A stretch of DNA of 64,000 nucleotides from Plasmodium malariae (lineage: Eukaryota; Apicomplexa; Aconoidasida; Haemosporida; Plasmodiidae), in contig NC_041786.1 of NCBI RefSeq assembly GCF_900090045.1, positions 1,482,501 to 1,546,500 of the forward strand. The letters are read 5' to 3'. Positions within the stretch are counted from its first letter, which is position 1; each line of letters starts with the position of its first letter. Of the stretch, positions 1 through 11,978 are shown one piece after another. A program made the translations under genes and the position numbers. Under the pieces are notes generated by a model that was not told the DNA's origin, made no database searches, and was given only the letters and a program-made list of their open reading frames with translations.

Positions 1-150
1 GTAACACAAATCGAACAAAACACAAAAGATGAAATTAAAAAGTATAAGGAGTTATTTAAGAAAAATAAAGATCAAGTTGCCCAGTTTGTGTATGATAAGG
101 TTTTTACAGTAGATTTAACAATTCCCGACTGTACGCAAAAGTCCCTTTAA
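1..150 (+). CDS. V-type proton ATPase subunit G, C-terminal part (5' truncated by window edge)
   Basis: Frame 1 is open from base 1 to a TAA at 148-150 and gives 49 residues. The segment is Lys/Glu/Gln-rich and ends in FTVDLTIPDCTQKSL. The pattern (amphipathic helix with KKYKELFKKNKDQV, then a short hydrophobic tail) resembles the C-terminus of V-ATPase subunit G, a peripheral-stalk subunit that links the V1 and Vo sectors of the proton pump. The identification rests partly on context: in P. falciparum, as I recall it, the subunit G gene lies next to the uL6 ribosomal protein gene and FabZ, exactly the genes that follow here. The start and any upstream exons lie outside the window. It could be another short helical protein, but the neighbourhood argues against that. 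Confidence 0.6.
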   Translation, partial: VTQIEQNTKDEIKKYKELFKKNKDQVAQFVYDKVFTVDLTIPDCTQKSL

Positions 151-2241
151 CATTTTTACGTGAACATATATGCATTTGTTCTACTATCATACAATTTTTT
201 TTATTTTGCACACGTTTAATAAATAAGGAAATTGAACCCACATGTGTATACATATGTGCAGCATCTATGTACGTGTATATATATGCACGTATCAGTGCCA
301 TGTTTGAAGGTGTATATCAAAAGGAGAGTGCTAAACAGGAGCTATAAAATACATTGCATTATGTTAGATTTTTGTGTATATTGATGTACGCGTGTATATG
401 TGCGTGCATTTGCTCAGATGTATTTATTCATTTATATACTTGTGCAGTATTTTTTATTTTTTTTATTTTTGTCCGTCATTTTAAATTTCATTTAAAAAGG
501 AAAGAGCTGTAGTGGTTATAAATAATAAGCTCAGCGTGCAAGTACATATTATATATATACATAAGTACACACACAGGTCTATATAAATTTTGTTAAAAAT
601 TTAAAATTTTTTAATCTTTTTTTTGTTATATTTTTTTATGCAAATGTTAATTTTTTCCCAATTTTTTTTTTTTTTTTTGTTACCCATATACTTGACAATG
701 CAGGAAAAAAAAAAAAAAAAAATACTATTTAAAAGAAAAAACGATTACATTATATTATGGCAGTGCTTGAAAGCAGCTTACGGTGTGCAGTACACGAGAA
801 GCGCACAAATATAAATGAACGGATAAAATATACATATATGCTTATAAATATATGCTTATAAATATATGCTTATATATATATGCTTATATATATATATGGA
901 CATATGGACATATGGACATATGCTCATCACAAAATCGCATAGAGGTACGCATACTGCTTGTAACAGGGTTATATTTTATGTACAACAATTTCGAATAATA
1001 CTTTTTTTTTTTTTTTTCATCAGCTTAATAGTAATATTAATGGGATTTTTGTTGCCATCTCTGTCATTAGAAGAAAAGGAATATCTGAATGTTTAGCAAA
1101 TATATTTTATAAATCTACCAACAACGTTTTTGTATTTACTTATAATAAATTTGTTTTTTTATGTTTTATTATTTTTCTTTTTTTTTCTATATTACTTATG
1201 CTGCTGCATTAAATAGATAGAGCTTTATCACATCATCCGCATTTTGATGCTCTTATTTTTATTACCTTGTCCCCCTCTTGGTCAAACTTATAATTATATA
1301 TATATATATATATATATACATGTGGTGATAAAAGAGGTTGGCACTCCCTTTTACATGTTAAATGTTTTATAATATTAAAAGAATACTGATAATTACAAAT
1401 TGCTAATGTATATGTATGCACATATACACGTATACATATATATACATATACATATATATATATATATATATATGATTTCATTTTTAAAAAATTTTTTATT
1501 TTTTTGTTACATTCTTGGGTAAATAAAAATATATTTCACTAATAGTTGTTACACGCATTTTTTTTTTCTTTTTTTTTTTTTTTTTTTTTTTTTTTCTAAA
1601 TATGTGAATACGTCAAATTGGTCCAAAATAAAAGGCCAAAAAATGGTCCAAAGAAAGCATATTGTTAAGGTATATTATATACATATGGAGAGCTTGCTAT
1701 CAACTTCACTTTAACGAAATGGAAAAATGAAAAACAATTCTAACGTACTTGCATTTATTTACGCGTATGTATAAATGCGCACCTATCATTTTTTTTCAGG
1801 TTATTTGATTAAGTTTTATTTATTTATTTTTATTTTGAACCATTTGGCCAATACATCTCGGGATTGGGCACTCACATTCACTAATTTTTAAGCCGTGAAA
1901 TCGCCGAAACGGAGAGAAAGAATGGTACATATATAGAAGTATATATTATATATTTACATACATATGTAACATACATAGGCTTACGAGTACTTCGTATATA
2001 TGTACACCAGTATTATTTGTATACGCTCAAACGCACCTAACAAAAAGAATTGAAGTTCATAAGGACTGCTTAAAAAAAAAAAAAAAAAAAAAAAAATTGT
2101 AAAGCAAAAAAATATAGTATATAGTAACAAGTTGAAATAAGAAAAAATAACAATTCTTAAATTTTTTAAAAAAAGAAAAAAAAAAAATTGTAATTTATAT
2201 TATTTCTTCCATTCCTTTGATTAAATGATTTTTTTTTTAAA
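151..2241. other. Intergenic region upstream of the RPL9 gene
   Basis: No convincing coding stretch. Contains poly-T runs (about 660-678, 1003-1018, 1570-1595), poly-A runs (about 705-721, 2071-2096), and (TA)n tracts near 880-898, 1296-1317 and 1456-1472. This is typical Plasmodium promoter and UTR composition. Short ORFs here are made of Tyr/Ile or Phe runs and are not gene-like. Confidence 0.7.
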
Positions 2242-2584
2242 ATGAAAACCATAGTATCATCTCAAAAGGTCATAATTCCTGAAGGAGGTAAAATAAATAC
2301 AAACAAATAGAGAACATAATAATAATAAAAGTTAAAAAGAGGTTATATGTGTTTATATGTATATATGTGTATGTATATAAAATGAACTGAATGAATGACG
2401 ATGTGAACGGTTTAAGAGGCGAAGCCTGTTTTGATAAACGAATTAGTGGTATCGTACACTTACATATATAATGTATATATATATTATGTACATACCATTA
2501 CGGCAAAGTACGGATGTAAGGGTATTCCCGTAACATTTTTGAAAGAAATTCCAATTATGAAAACGCAAATATAAAAGAAAAAAG

Positions 2585-2621
<37 letters not shown>

Positions 2622-2802
2622 AAAAATTTGTTAACCATGTTATATAATAATTTGTTAAAAAAAATTTGAATAAATGTAGCATAGTCACGTTCAAAAAGAA
2701 AAGGCAGTAAAGATAATTGTCGCTCTCATGAGCGCTAAGATATTCTTCGCACATAATTATAATACATATATATATGTATATCAGTTGGTATGTGTTACAT
2801 AC

Positions 2803-2843
<41 letters not shown>

Positions 2844-2970
2844 CAAATTTAAGCACAAAAGGGGATATTGGACCAATATGATGATGTGTGTCGATGAATA
2901 TTCGCATAATGTACACACATTGTATGAAATTGAAAATTCGCATATACATACACATGCCCATACACTTACC

Positions 2971-3001
<31 letters not shown>

Positions 3002-3551
3002 CCCTTTTTTTCGTATTTCCCCAGTTAACGTTGCAATAAATTCGAGGAAGATAACAGTAACAGGAAAGTATGGCACTCTAAAGAGAAGTTTTAGACATTT
3101 ACCCATAGATGTTCGATTGAATAAGTTAAAGAAGTATATAAAAGTGGTTATGTGGTTTGGTGTACCAGATAGTTTAGCATGTATTAGAACAGTATGTACC
3201 CATTTAAAGAATATGTTTACTGGAGTTACTAAAAAGTTTTTATATAAAATGAGACTCGTTCATGCTCACTTTCCAATCAATTCAAATATTGTTGACAATA
3301 ACAAATTAATTGAAATAAGAAATTATTTAGGAGAGAAGAGAGTTAGATTTGTTAAAGCCTTGCCAGGAGTACTTATAGAAAAATCTCCAAATGTAAAAGA
3401 TGAAATATATGTAAGTGGTGCCGATATTGAAAATGTATCTTTAACCGCAGCCTTAATACATCAATCGGTTTTATGCAGAAATAAAGATATTCGTAAATTT
3501 CTTGATGGTATTTATGTGTCCGAGGTCACTACAGTTGAGAAGGATGAATAG
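2242..3551 (+). CDS. RPL9: 60S ribosomal protein uL6 (RPL9), two exons
   Basis: Exon 1 is 2242-2287 and encodes MKTIVSSQKVIIPEG plus one base. The intron, 2288-3024, runs from GTAAAATAAA to a poly-T tract ending CCCCAG, in phase 1. Exon 2 is 3025-3551 (TAG). The product is 190 residues, the usual length for eukaryotic uL6. The full family pattern is visible: GKYGTLKRSF (the GTLrrdF strand), RTVCTHLKNM, the YKMRLVHAHFPIN block, NYLGEKRVR, and the C-terminal signature NKDIRKFLDGIYVSE that is nearly identical to human RPL9. It belongs to the large-subunit rRNA-binding core near the sarcin-ricin loop. The longer in-frame ORF beginning at 2997 is intron sequence running through poly-T. P. falciparum databases may call the same family L6. 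Confidence 0.96.
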
Positions 3552-4846
3552 TTTTTCTTGTACCCATAATACGCGTGTATATATATGTACACATATTGTA
3601 TATATATGTACGTATGTATGTTTGCATATATCCCTTCCTGTACTGCCCACGTATGTATATGTAAGAACACGTGTGGATGTTTTTAAATTACCCCACAACT
3701 AGTAAACAACATAAAGAACTTAATATTTTTTATTATTAAAACAACACAACGAAATTAGAAAGAAAAAAAAAAAAAAAAAAAAAAAAAAAGGTAAGAGAAA
3801 AAAGGATATGCGAAAAAAAGATAACAGAAAAAAGGAAAAAATATTTCCAATTTTTAAAATGCTTTAAAATGAAAAAACTTTGAAATGCTTTATGCTTTTA
3901 CACAAAATATTATTTATTCAAAATAATATTTTCGAAATGTCCGAACGAAATATATATGTGAGAAAGTAAAACAACAAAACGTTGTTAAATCCTACCATTT
4001 GCAAATGTGGGCGTTGATATGCGTCGATTAAATGATATGCTTTTCCTCTGAAGGTGCAATAAAAATGTAATGTTTCTCCTTTATAATTAAATATATTTTT
4101 TCTATCCTTTCAATAATGTTAAGTTGTTGCTTATATTATTTTTTCCTTTTTTTTTTTTTTTTTTTTCATTTTTTCTTATATTTTACGTAATTCCACCAAT
4201 TAGCTGTTTTGTATTATACTCATTCAAAACAATGTTCAGATCACATGCTCATATGTTATATATGTGTGCATACGTAATGTTCTTTTTTTTTGATGGGATA
4301 AATGCAAAAAAAAGAGGAATTAAAGTAAATTATAAAATTCTCATTCATATAAGTCAACATAAATGACCATACATACATATATACGTGTATAGGTATTTAC
4401 GTATGTATATATGTGCTTATTTGCTTATATAAATATATGTATTCATTTATTTATTACGAAAGTTTTGCTTCTAACCAGCGTCATTGCACTGTCCTTTCAA
4501 GAAAATTTATACATAGGAAGAAATATTTTTTCCTCAAGCAAATTATTTTCATTGTGCCACTCGTCTTAAATTATAAGAGCACCACGTTTCAGTATATGTT
4601 TAATTTGCAGCAATTTGAAAAAAAAAAAAAAAAAAAAAAAAAATTAACGAACAAAATAAAAATATAAACAAAACATAGTACAATCCTGCATAGCAAAATA
4701 TAATACAGAAAAACGAAGTAGAACAAAATACAACTGTCACCTATTATTTTTACTAAATGAAATGAATAGTTTAATAAAATCCTTGCTTATTCATGCATTT
4801 CTTCGTTTTACCTTCCATTTATGCACAATTTTAATTTATGTACAAG

Positions 4847-4877
<31 letters not shown>

Positions 4878-4923
4878 CCTGTTATGTGTAAACAACATAA
4901 TACGTTATATCTCGAACAGAATA
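3552..4923. other. Intergenic region between RPL9 and FabZ genes
   Basis: About 1.4 kb of spacer with poly-A at 3762-3789 and 4618-4642 and poly-T at 4146-4166 and 4851-4877. ORFs at 4124-4366 and 4413-4667 are Phe- or Lys-rich, span homopolymers and show no family pattern. An in-frame extension of the FabZ ORF back to 4762 runs through a T tract (poly-Phe) and is treated as 5'UTR. Confidence 0.65.
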
Positions 4924-6385
4924 ATGCGTTACCTCTTTATTTACACAACTGTTATTGCGCCCATATTATGCCTATATATGAAAAAGAGGAATTTATATTT
5001 TTTGTTCCCATCAACGAACATTTTCAACGAAAAAAATAATTTTAAAAATTATAAGATAGCTAATAAAAATTTAAGTAAAGAAAAAATATGTGCAGGCAAG
5101 GAAACAATAAATGATGATGACATAAGCGCAGAAAATATTTCGAATTTAACATCTTATTCTAATTATGACACAATAGATATAGAAGATATAAAGAACATTA
5201 TTCCACATAGATATCCATTTCTTTTAGTTGATAAAGTAATACATATTCAAGTAAACAAAAAAATAATTGGTGTAAAACAAGTTTCGGTAAATGAAAATTT
5301 TTTCAATGGTCATTTTCCTCAAAAATCAATTATGCCAGGCGTTTTACAGATAGAAGCATTAGCCCAATTAGGCGGGATATTATGCCTCAAAAATGAAGAG
5401 AGCCAAAAAAAGAATAATTTATTTTTGTTCGCAGGGGTCGATGGGGTCAGGTGGAAGAAACCGGTCCTTCCAGGTCGGGCTAATTCACACCCTCACGTGC
5501 ATTAACATACATACATATATATATGATATATATACATACAATTTATTCATACATTATACATATACAATATATACATACAATTTATTCATACATTATACAT
5601 ATACAATATATACATACAATATATATACCCATATAACATATACATACAATATATACTTAGTATAGAAGAAAAAAAAATAATATAAATTTATCTATACTTT
5701 ATGAACACATGCCCACATATACAAGAGTGTGCAAATCTGCAAAGTTTTACTGTCAATCTCTGAAAGCTAAACATTTTATATATAGCTACTTACGGGGGGA
5801 AAAAATAAAAATAAGCGTTTCTTTTATGGCCATTTGTCAATACATATTTGTAGAAGACCTGTCAGTTTTTATATAATTATTAAATTTAAATGATTCTTTG
5901 GTTAAGATCCTCCATAACAAAAATGCAATTATCCTACGTATCCGTTTATTTATTAGTATCATCATTACTATTACTACAGCTGTTATTTTAGTTTTAATTT
6001 TTTATTTTATCTTCATTTTTGTCTTTATCGTAATCTTTATTTTTATCTTTATTGTAATCTTTATTTTTATCTTTATTGTAATCTTTATTTTTATCTTTAT
6101 TGTAATCTTTATTTTTATCTTTATTGTAATTTTTATTTTTATCTATATTGTAATTTTTATTTTTATCTTTATTGTAATTTTTATTTTTATCTTTATTGTT
6201 ATTTTTTTCTATTTTTTCCTTTTTTTTATTTTTTTCTTCCCTATTCAGGCGATACATTAATTATGGAAGTAGAACAAATTTCATTCAAACCGTCACTTGG
6301 TGTTGCTAAGTTGCGGGGTGTAGGTTATGTAGGGGGTAATGTTGTTATAAAAATTGAAGAAATGATTTTTGCTTTATCGAAATAA
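4924..6385 (+). CDS. FabZ: Beta-hydroxyacyl-ACP dehydratase FabZ (apicoplast), two exons
   Basis: Exon 1 is 4924-5473, the intron is 5474-6248 (GTCGGG ... CTATTCAG, phase 1), and exon 2 is 6249-6385 (TAA). The product is 228 residues, close to the 230 of P. falciparum FabZ as I recall it. The enzyme dehydrates (3R)-hydroxyacyl-ACP to trans-2-enoyl-ACP in type II fatty-acid synthesis in the apicoplast. The hotdog-fold landmarks are present: IIPHRYPFLLVDKV (residues 92-105), FFNGHFPQKSIMPGVLQIEA with catalytic His130 and Glu144, and a C-terminal strand ending MIFALSK. Residues 1 to about 85 form a leader: a hydrophobic signal-like stretch (MRYLFIYTTVIAPILCLYM), then a Lys/Asn-rich region, as expected for bipartite apicoplast targeting. 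The start at 4924 gives the known family length; the ATG at 4762 would add poly-Phe from a T tract. The intron holds a minisatellite. Confidence 0.95.
6005..6200. repeat. 24-bp minisatellite inside the FabZ intron
   Basis: About eight head-to-tail copies of a 24-bp unit of the type TTTATTTTTATCTTTATTG plus TAATC, nearly perfect at first and then degrading towards the 3' splice site. The plus strand is almost purely T/A/C with very little G, giving strong strand asymmetry. Both strands stay open as pseudo-ORFs (Ile/Phe on plus, KDKNKDYN on minus) because the unit length is a multiple of three. Confidence 0.9.
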
Positions 6386-6651
6386 ATTACTTTAAAAAAA
6401 AAAAAAACAACAAATTTTTAATATAATTCATTTAAAAATCTTTTATAAATCAAAAAAAAAAAAAAAAAAAAAGCAATGGAAATATAGTAATGGTACCTTA
6501 GACTGCAATAGCAAAAGCATTAACAAGAAATAACGGTTTCACACCATTTTTGACATAACGGACAAATCTGTAGAAAGAAAGAAAACAGCAATATGAGTGA
6601 ACTAGTTTTGATGTTAAATGTTTTTATTTGTTTAGTATGTTTGTCTTTTCA
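6386..6651. other. Convergent 3' spacer between FabZ and the minus-strand locus
   Basis: About 270 bases with poly-A runs at 6394-6406 and 6452-6471. Tail-to-tail arrangement; no coding signal seen. Confidence 0.6.
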
Positions 6652-9118
6652 TTATTTTATTTTATCAATACCTCCATACACCCTACAAAGAGCAGTAGCA
6701 GCTTTTACCTATAAAAATAAGATAAAAATAAGAGAAAAGAAACGAAAAAACTTTTCTGTTTTTCTATCTTTTAATATTATTGTTCCTAATATCGACAAAT
6801 TTATTTATATTTTATTACTCATTTTTTCACAGGATAATACACAGCATATGCTATTTTATTTTATTGTATCTTGTCTTATTTTATTGTATCTTGTCTTATT
6901 TTATTGTATTTTTTTTTTTATTATATTTTTTTTTATTATATTTTTTTTTTATTATATTTTTTTTTATCATATTTTGTTTTATTTTATTTTTTTTTATTAT
7001 ATTTTGTTTCATTTTATTTTGTTTCATTTTATTTTGTTTCATTTTATTTTGTTTTATTTTATTTTGTTTTATTTCATTTTGTTCATTATTGTTCCAAGTA
7101 ATCACCACTTCCCAAACGGCTGATGTAGCCATAAACAGTGTTGAAAAGACGGGGTACGGCAATTTGCACGTGTACTAAAATATGAAAACATGAATAAAAA
7201 GAGAAATGAATGTACTAATGAATTAGTGTACGTATGAACAGAAAAAAGAGAAAACCAGATATATTAAATGCAAATTTTCTGAAGCTTTAAATTTTAAAAA
7301 TGTTATAAAATGGAAATTCAATTTTTAAAATATTTGACAACATGCCATGTTCATGTAAATTTATATTTTATTATGTCCTGTTCATAAAAATATTCAAATT
7401 TTTTTTTTTTTTTGGCTAGTTGTTCCTTTTTACCGGGAAATTTTTTAAAGCGCAAACATGTACAGGGCCAATGAAAATACAGGCACATAATACTGCTATC
7501 ATACTATTTACAACATGAGTTGTTACCAAAAAAATGTCATATGCAAAATCAGCTCCTCCTCTAACATATGTACATATATTCATCATATTCTATAAATTCA
7601 GAAAGAAGAAAATTATAGGAGAGAAACATAATAGTCTTCATTATAAGGAAGCCATTTAAATGTTCAAATACATGAAAAAAGAAAAAAAGGGAAAAGAAAA
7701 AGGAGAAAATAGAGAAAAAAAAAAAAAAGAAGAAAATGATGTATCATTGTTACCTCTAATTTTTTGCACTCCGCCTCTGTATTACATGGTGTGTCTGTTT
7801 GAAGAAAAAAGAAAGAAATGAATAAATAAATGGAAAAACAAATAGACAAACAAATGGACAAACAAATGGACAAACAAATGGACAAACAAATAGACAAACA
7901 AATAGACAAACAAATGGACAAACAAATGGACAAACAAATGGGCAAGCAGATTGACAAACAAATGCATGCACGAATTAATAATCCTCCGCAAAACATGCAA
8001 TTTTCTTATTAGCCATATTTTCCCTAAATTGTTAATTATAGCAAAATTTTTAAAATTTTTTCCGTCTATTTTTTATTTTGCTCGTTTTATGTATTTCCAT
8101 TTCCTTGTGTTTTTATTTTATGAAGACGATGTTGCAGATGGAACAGTTATTGAACGTTATAGTAATAAAAGCAATGAACAGATTTTTCTCTAAAATGCTT
8201 TTTGTTATGATGCTCGCGTTCTCTCTCAACCTGCGTCTAAGTCCTTAGGAAGTGACATTGCGATTTGTACGTGTATATACATGTATCTATGTATACATAA
8301 ATGCATATACACATATACACATATATATATATATATATATACATATGCACATATACACAACTGCCAGCTTTTATGGGGGGAGGTGGGGCAAATAATCAGT
8401 ACATGCGTAAAAGTAACAGTAAGTTAAAAAATACGGACTAGAAAATCAAACAAAATAACTAAGAAAAAATAAGCAAATTAAAATTACTAATATTTGGGGT
8501 TTTAATTCTATGATTTGTTTGTATTGTTCAAAATTTGGTGTAACATATTGTGCTTCTATTTCTTTTAATTTGATAAATTGCTGTTTGATTAAATTTATCA
8601 TAGACTTTGCTAATATTCTCTTTGAATCTGTTGATTTCTTGAAAAAGAAAAAGTAAAAATAGGAGCATAAAAATGGATAGAAACAGGTAACAAATAGAAT
8701 GAGTGGGAACAACTCAGAACAAATGGGAAAAAAAAAAAATAAATAAACCTACTTCATTTAGTAAATTTTCGTAATCCTTAATAAAGCGATCTCCTGCGTA
8801 TCTTTTCATGGAAGCCTTAAAGAAAATACACCAAATGGACAGATAAAAATGCGTTATTCATGGACTATTACGTGTAAAGATATAACGTTTCGTGCACTGT
8901 ATTCTCATTTGACGTTTTTACTAACGAACCATATATGTAAATATATGTATGTCTGGGCTTATGTATGTATGCATGTGTGTATATATTTATTGGAGAGAAG
9001 GAATGGGGGAAAGTGGGTTCCCCAGTTTAGGGGAACTTTTATATACCTTTAAGTCCTCCTCATCAGTAGGGCTTAGAAATACATCGCTGAGTTTATTTGA
9101 AGGAAAAGTTGAAAGCAT
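6652..9118 (-). CDS. Hypothetical multi-exon protein (3' exons well supported, 5' end unresolved)
   Basis: I do not recognise the family. A chain of short exons can be joined with consistent phase: 9047-9118 (ATG at 9118; ends SPTDEEDLK before GTATAT), 8753-8815 (ASMKRYAGDRF...), 8460-8637 (KSTDSKRILAK...), 7754-7794 (TPCNTEAECKKLE), 7109-7174 (YTCKLPYPVF...TSAVWE) and 6652-6708 (VKAATALCRVYGGIDKIK, TAA). Together these give 158 residues. Three Cys lie in the TPC...AEC...YTC segment and one more in the last exon. Acceptors such as TTTTCTTTAAG, TTTTTATAG and CTTCAAACAG look good. The least certain junction is the donor of the third exon: GTAATT after 8488 looks better but is in the wrong phase, so GTTATT after 8460 or a missed exon is needed. 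The first exon could instead begin at 9086 or 9132 as an internal exon of a longer gene reaching about 10731. Confidence 0.45.
6880..7085. repeat. T-rich minisatellite in the last intron of the 6652-9118 gene
   Basis: Repeats of TTTTATTGTATCTTG and then TTTTATTATATTTTT and TTTTATTTTGTTTCA type units lie between the exons ending at 7109 and starting at 6708. Long Phe/Tyr ORFs arise on the plus strand and KQNKMKQN on the minus; these are repeat artefacts. Confidence 0.85.
7840..7958. repeat. 12-bp minisatellite (AAATGGACAAAC)
   Basis: About ten copies of the 12-mer AAATGGACAAAC (variants AAATAGACAAAC), intronic to the minus-strand locus. The opposite strand reads as the pseudo-peptide CLSICLSICPF because 12 is a multiple of three. 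Confidence 0.9.
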
Positions 9119-9251
9119 TTTTGAAACACTATCTTTATTTTATAATTTCCCACCCTTTTCTTTTAAAGATATTGCAATATGTATTTTTAGATTTTCATTG
9201 TTCTGTATGTTTTCTATATATTTTATGAAACTTGTTTTACTATGTCCTTAC

Positions 9252-10373
9252 TTGTTTTTGTAATTTCTTATTATTTCCCTAAAAAATATGTTTTGGCATT
9301 TATGTACCTATGTTCACGGCTTTATTTTTTAACTTGTTGTGTTCATTTTATCTTGAACCTAAAAACGGCCACGTCTCTATCTAATTAGACATGTGCAAAC
9401 GGGAGTATGCATTTATCCATATGTGTATGTATGTGTGTATGTATAGGTGTAGGTACGTGCACACGTTCTTATTTTTTGCACAACTGAACTTGCATGTATG
9501 TGTAAATTTTTGTAAGCTGTTTTTCTCCGCACCTCCATAGTCCTCTCGTAGATGTCTTTCCACGGTTTTAGTAACTAATGACAAATAAAAAAAATAAAAT
9601 AAAAGGAAAGAAGTAAAATAAAAAATTAAAATAAAATAAACTAAAATAAAATAAATTAAAATAAATTAAAATAAAAGAAATTAAAATAAATTAAAATAAA
9701 AGAAATTAAAATAAATTAAAATAAATTAAAATAAATTAAAATAAAATAAAAAAAAAGGCCCCCATTTAGTAAAAAAAAAACATGGTCTGTTACATTCTCT
9801 TGGAAAAACACTTGTGCTGAACAAGCCTATACAAAAATACCCTTCTAAAAAAATTAGGAAATAAATTAAGAGAAGCCCTTTTATGCTTTTTTTCATTGTA
9901 ACTGTAAGTGACGTTTTTCACGCGCTCTGAGTTTCTCTAATTCTCTTAACAAGGGTAAATAGGCACATATATATGGCACATATACATTCATATATTTATA
10001 TGTACATGTATGGATAAGTATGTACATATAAGCATATGTGTGTATATATATATATTTGATGTGTTAATTATTTTTCTTTTCCTCAATCCGGAATGACAAA
10101 AAAAAGGAATGATAAATATAAAGGATCAAAGAGGTTAAAAACGTAAATTAACCTTTGACAATTTATGAGTATATATCGTCAAAATGACCTCATAATAAAA
10201 AAAAAAAAAAAATTACAAAATAATATAAAATAAAACAAAACAGACAAGCATATAAGTGTGCACTACACTCGTATGCACATACATCAGTCCACATCATGGT
10301 AATCATATACAATATATTACACGTCTTTGTTTGTTAACGGTTTATTCTCCCATTCGTTTTGCTCGTTCGTAAG

Positions 10374-10409
<36 letters not shown>

Positions 10410-10731
10410 TACATATGAATATGCTTATATGATAACCCTGTATGTACACTCCAAACAGCTGCGTAGCATATCCACTTCTATAATGCTTTTTCGAAGTACT
10501 ATGTATTGTATGCACTTTTTTTTTTATTCTGTAAAATTATTTGCGCAATTCACGTCATATTCGCTAGACTAGAATGAGAAAATAAAACAAATGGTACATT
10601 TCAAAATTGTAATTTTTTATTTAATAAAAAAAAAAAATAAAATAAATATATATATATAATAGAATAACATAAAATAAAAATTCTACTTTTTAAATCCCTT
10701 TTCAGCATTTTCCTTCAATAAGGAATATACC
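9252..10731 (-). other. Cluster of candidate short exons, gene structure unresolved
   Basis: Minus-strand segments with coding-like sequence and plausible splice sites: 10683-10731 (VYSLLKENAEKGFKK then TAG, or spliced at GTAGAA), about 10530-10568 (SSEYD after TTTTCTCATTCTAG), 10443-10498 (LRKSIIEVDMLRSCLE), 10153-10188 (VILTIYTHKLSK), 9922-9944 (RIRETQS), 9533-9574 (LLKPWKDIYERTME, acceptor TTTGTCATTAG) and 9252-9278 (GNNKKLQKQ before GTAAGG). Several phase-consistent chains are possible. One joins into the 9047 exon as ...EIIRNYKN-N-DVFLSPTD using the CTCAG acceptor at 9087; another ends independently as KLQKQVRT and a stop. I cannot choose between one long gene and two short ones. Confidence 0.3.
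9598..9752. repeat. A-rich repeat (AAATAAATTAAAATAAA units)
   Basis: Imperfect tandem array of AAAATAAATTAAAATAAAAG-like units with no C and few G on the plus strand. Non-coding, within the unresolved minus-strand locus. Confidence 0.85.
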
Positions 10732-11713
10732 CTAAGCAGTCAGTTGAAGTGTGTAATAAAAAAAAAAAAAAAAAAAAGGGGAGAAGGGGAAATGGGCATA
10801 TAAATATATGTATAATGGGTGAACATATTATGGATAAGTACAAGTTATATATATGCTGTGTAAATTTCATTTCTTCTTTAATTTTTTGATTCCTCTTTTT
10901 TTTTCTATTTTTATGTACATTTAATTAAATGATGAAAATAAATTGATGTGTCTATGGAAAAATGGTATAAGGGGTATGTTCATCAGTGATCTCTTCATAT
11001 AGTCTACACAATTATGTACATTTTTTCAAATGAGCAAAGAAGTAAAAGATTTAACTCAAATGAAAAAAAAAAAAAAAAATGCAAGCTCTGTATTTGCTAA
11101 ATGGGGGGGAGGGGGAAATAAGAGTATCACAATCAAACCATAAAAAGTGGGACTGCACGATAATTTTGATAAATTCTTATTAATTTTTATCATATTTGTT
11201 ATTAAAAATGGAAGTTATAAACGGATAAGTATATGTGTTGCAAAATTTTAAAGAGATGGATATATTATGCCTATTGAAACGTTTTTAGATGGCATTTATC
11301 TGGTGCCTTTTCATGTGTGCATCTCTTTAACTTAATTATCCAGAAGTTCTATCCGCCTATATACGTATACACATAAACATACATGGACGCATACACACAA
11401 GTGTATGTCTACATATATATGCTTCTAAAGAAATATATGCCTACACAAATGCTCACCTACACAGATATACTTCTACACATATTTATATATACCCGTTTAT
11501 GTATGCTCAATTTTGATCCATTACGAGAAAAAGGAAAAGGGGAAAAACTTCTGTGCTAAAAACATTTAGCTGCTCATGGGTACTCATAAATTTATGCACT
11601 CGTAATTTTTAATAAAGCTTAGTATTACTATTCATAGGAGATAAAACTCTTTCTTTTCTCATCAGATTTAATATATATTTGATAATATGTAAAATTTAGA
11701 TTTCTTCAAAGTA
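10732..11713. other. Spacer between the unresolved locus and the 11714-12464 gene
   Basis: No gene recognised. Contains poly-A at 10759-10777, a G-rich patch at 11103-11115 that is unusual for this DNA, and several TATATG/ACATAT clusters. A minus-strand stretch near 11590-11665 reads MRKERVLSPMNSNTKLY and a stop, but lacks a credible acceptor. Confidence 0.45.
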
Positions 11714-11939
11714 TTATGAGTTAACGGATTTATCAATCAAATATAAATCGTACTGAATTTTCCAATTTTTTGTATATCTATTTTTCATAGATGAATCATA
11801 AAAACTTTTTAAATTTTCATTCTTTGCATATTCGTAGAATAACTCTTCAGCATACCTATCTTTGTCTATCTAAATAAATATAAATTGTAGCAAGAAATAT
11901 GGGTACACTGTAAGCAGTAGGTATATGTACACGTACATG

Positions 11940-11978
<39 letters not shown>

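Noticed and set aside
2288..3024. snoRNA in the RPL9 intron
   Set aside because: ATGATG-like boxes are present near 2395 and 2880, but no matching CUGA box or terminal stem was found.
4413..4667. 84-residue plus-strand ORF
   Set aside because: Ends in a poly-A Lys run, has no recognisable motif and lies in the spacer before FabZ.
4762..4923. N-terminal extension of FabZ with poly-Phe
   Set aside because: Spans a T tract; the start at 4924 gives the known family length and a normal targeting leader.
6593..7178. Plus-strand ORFs of Phe/Tyr composition
   Set aside because: They cover a T-rich minisatellite within an intron of the minus-strand gene; the coding-like exons are on the other strand.
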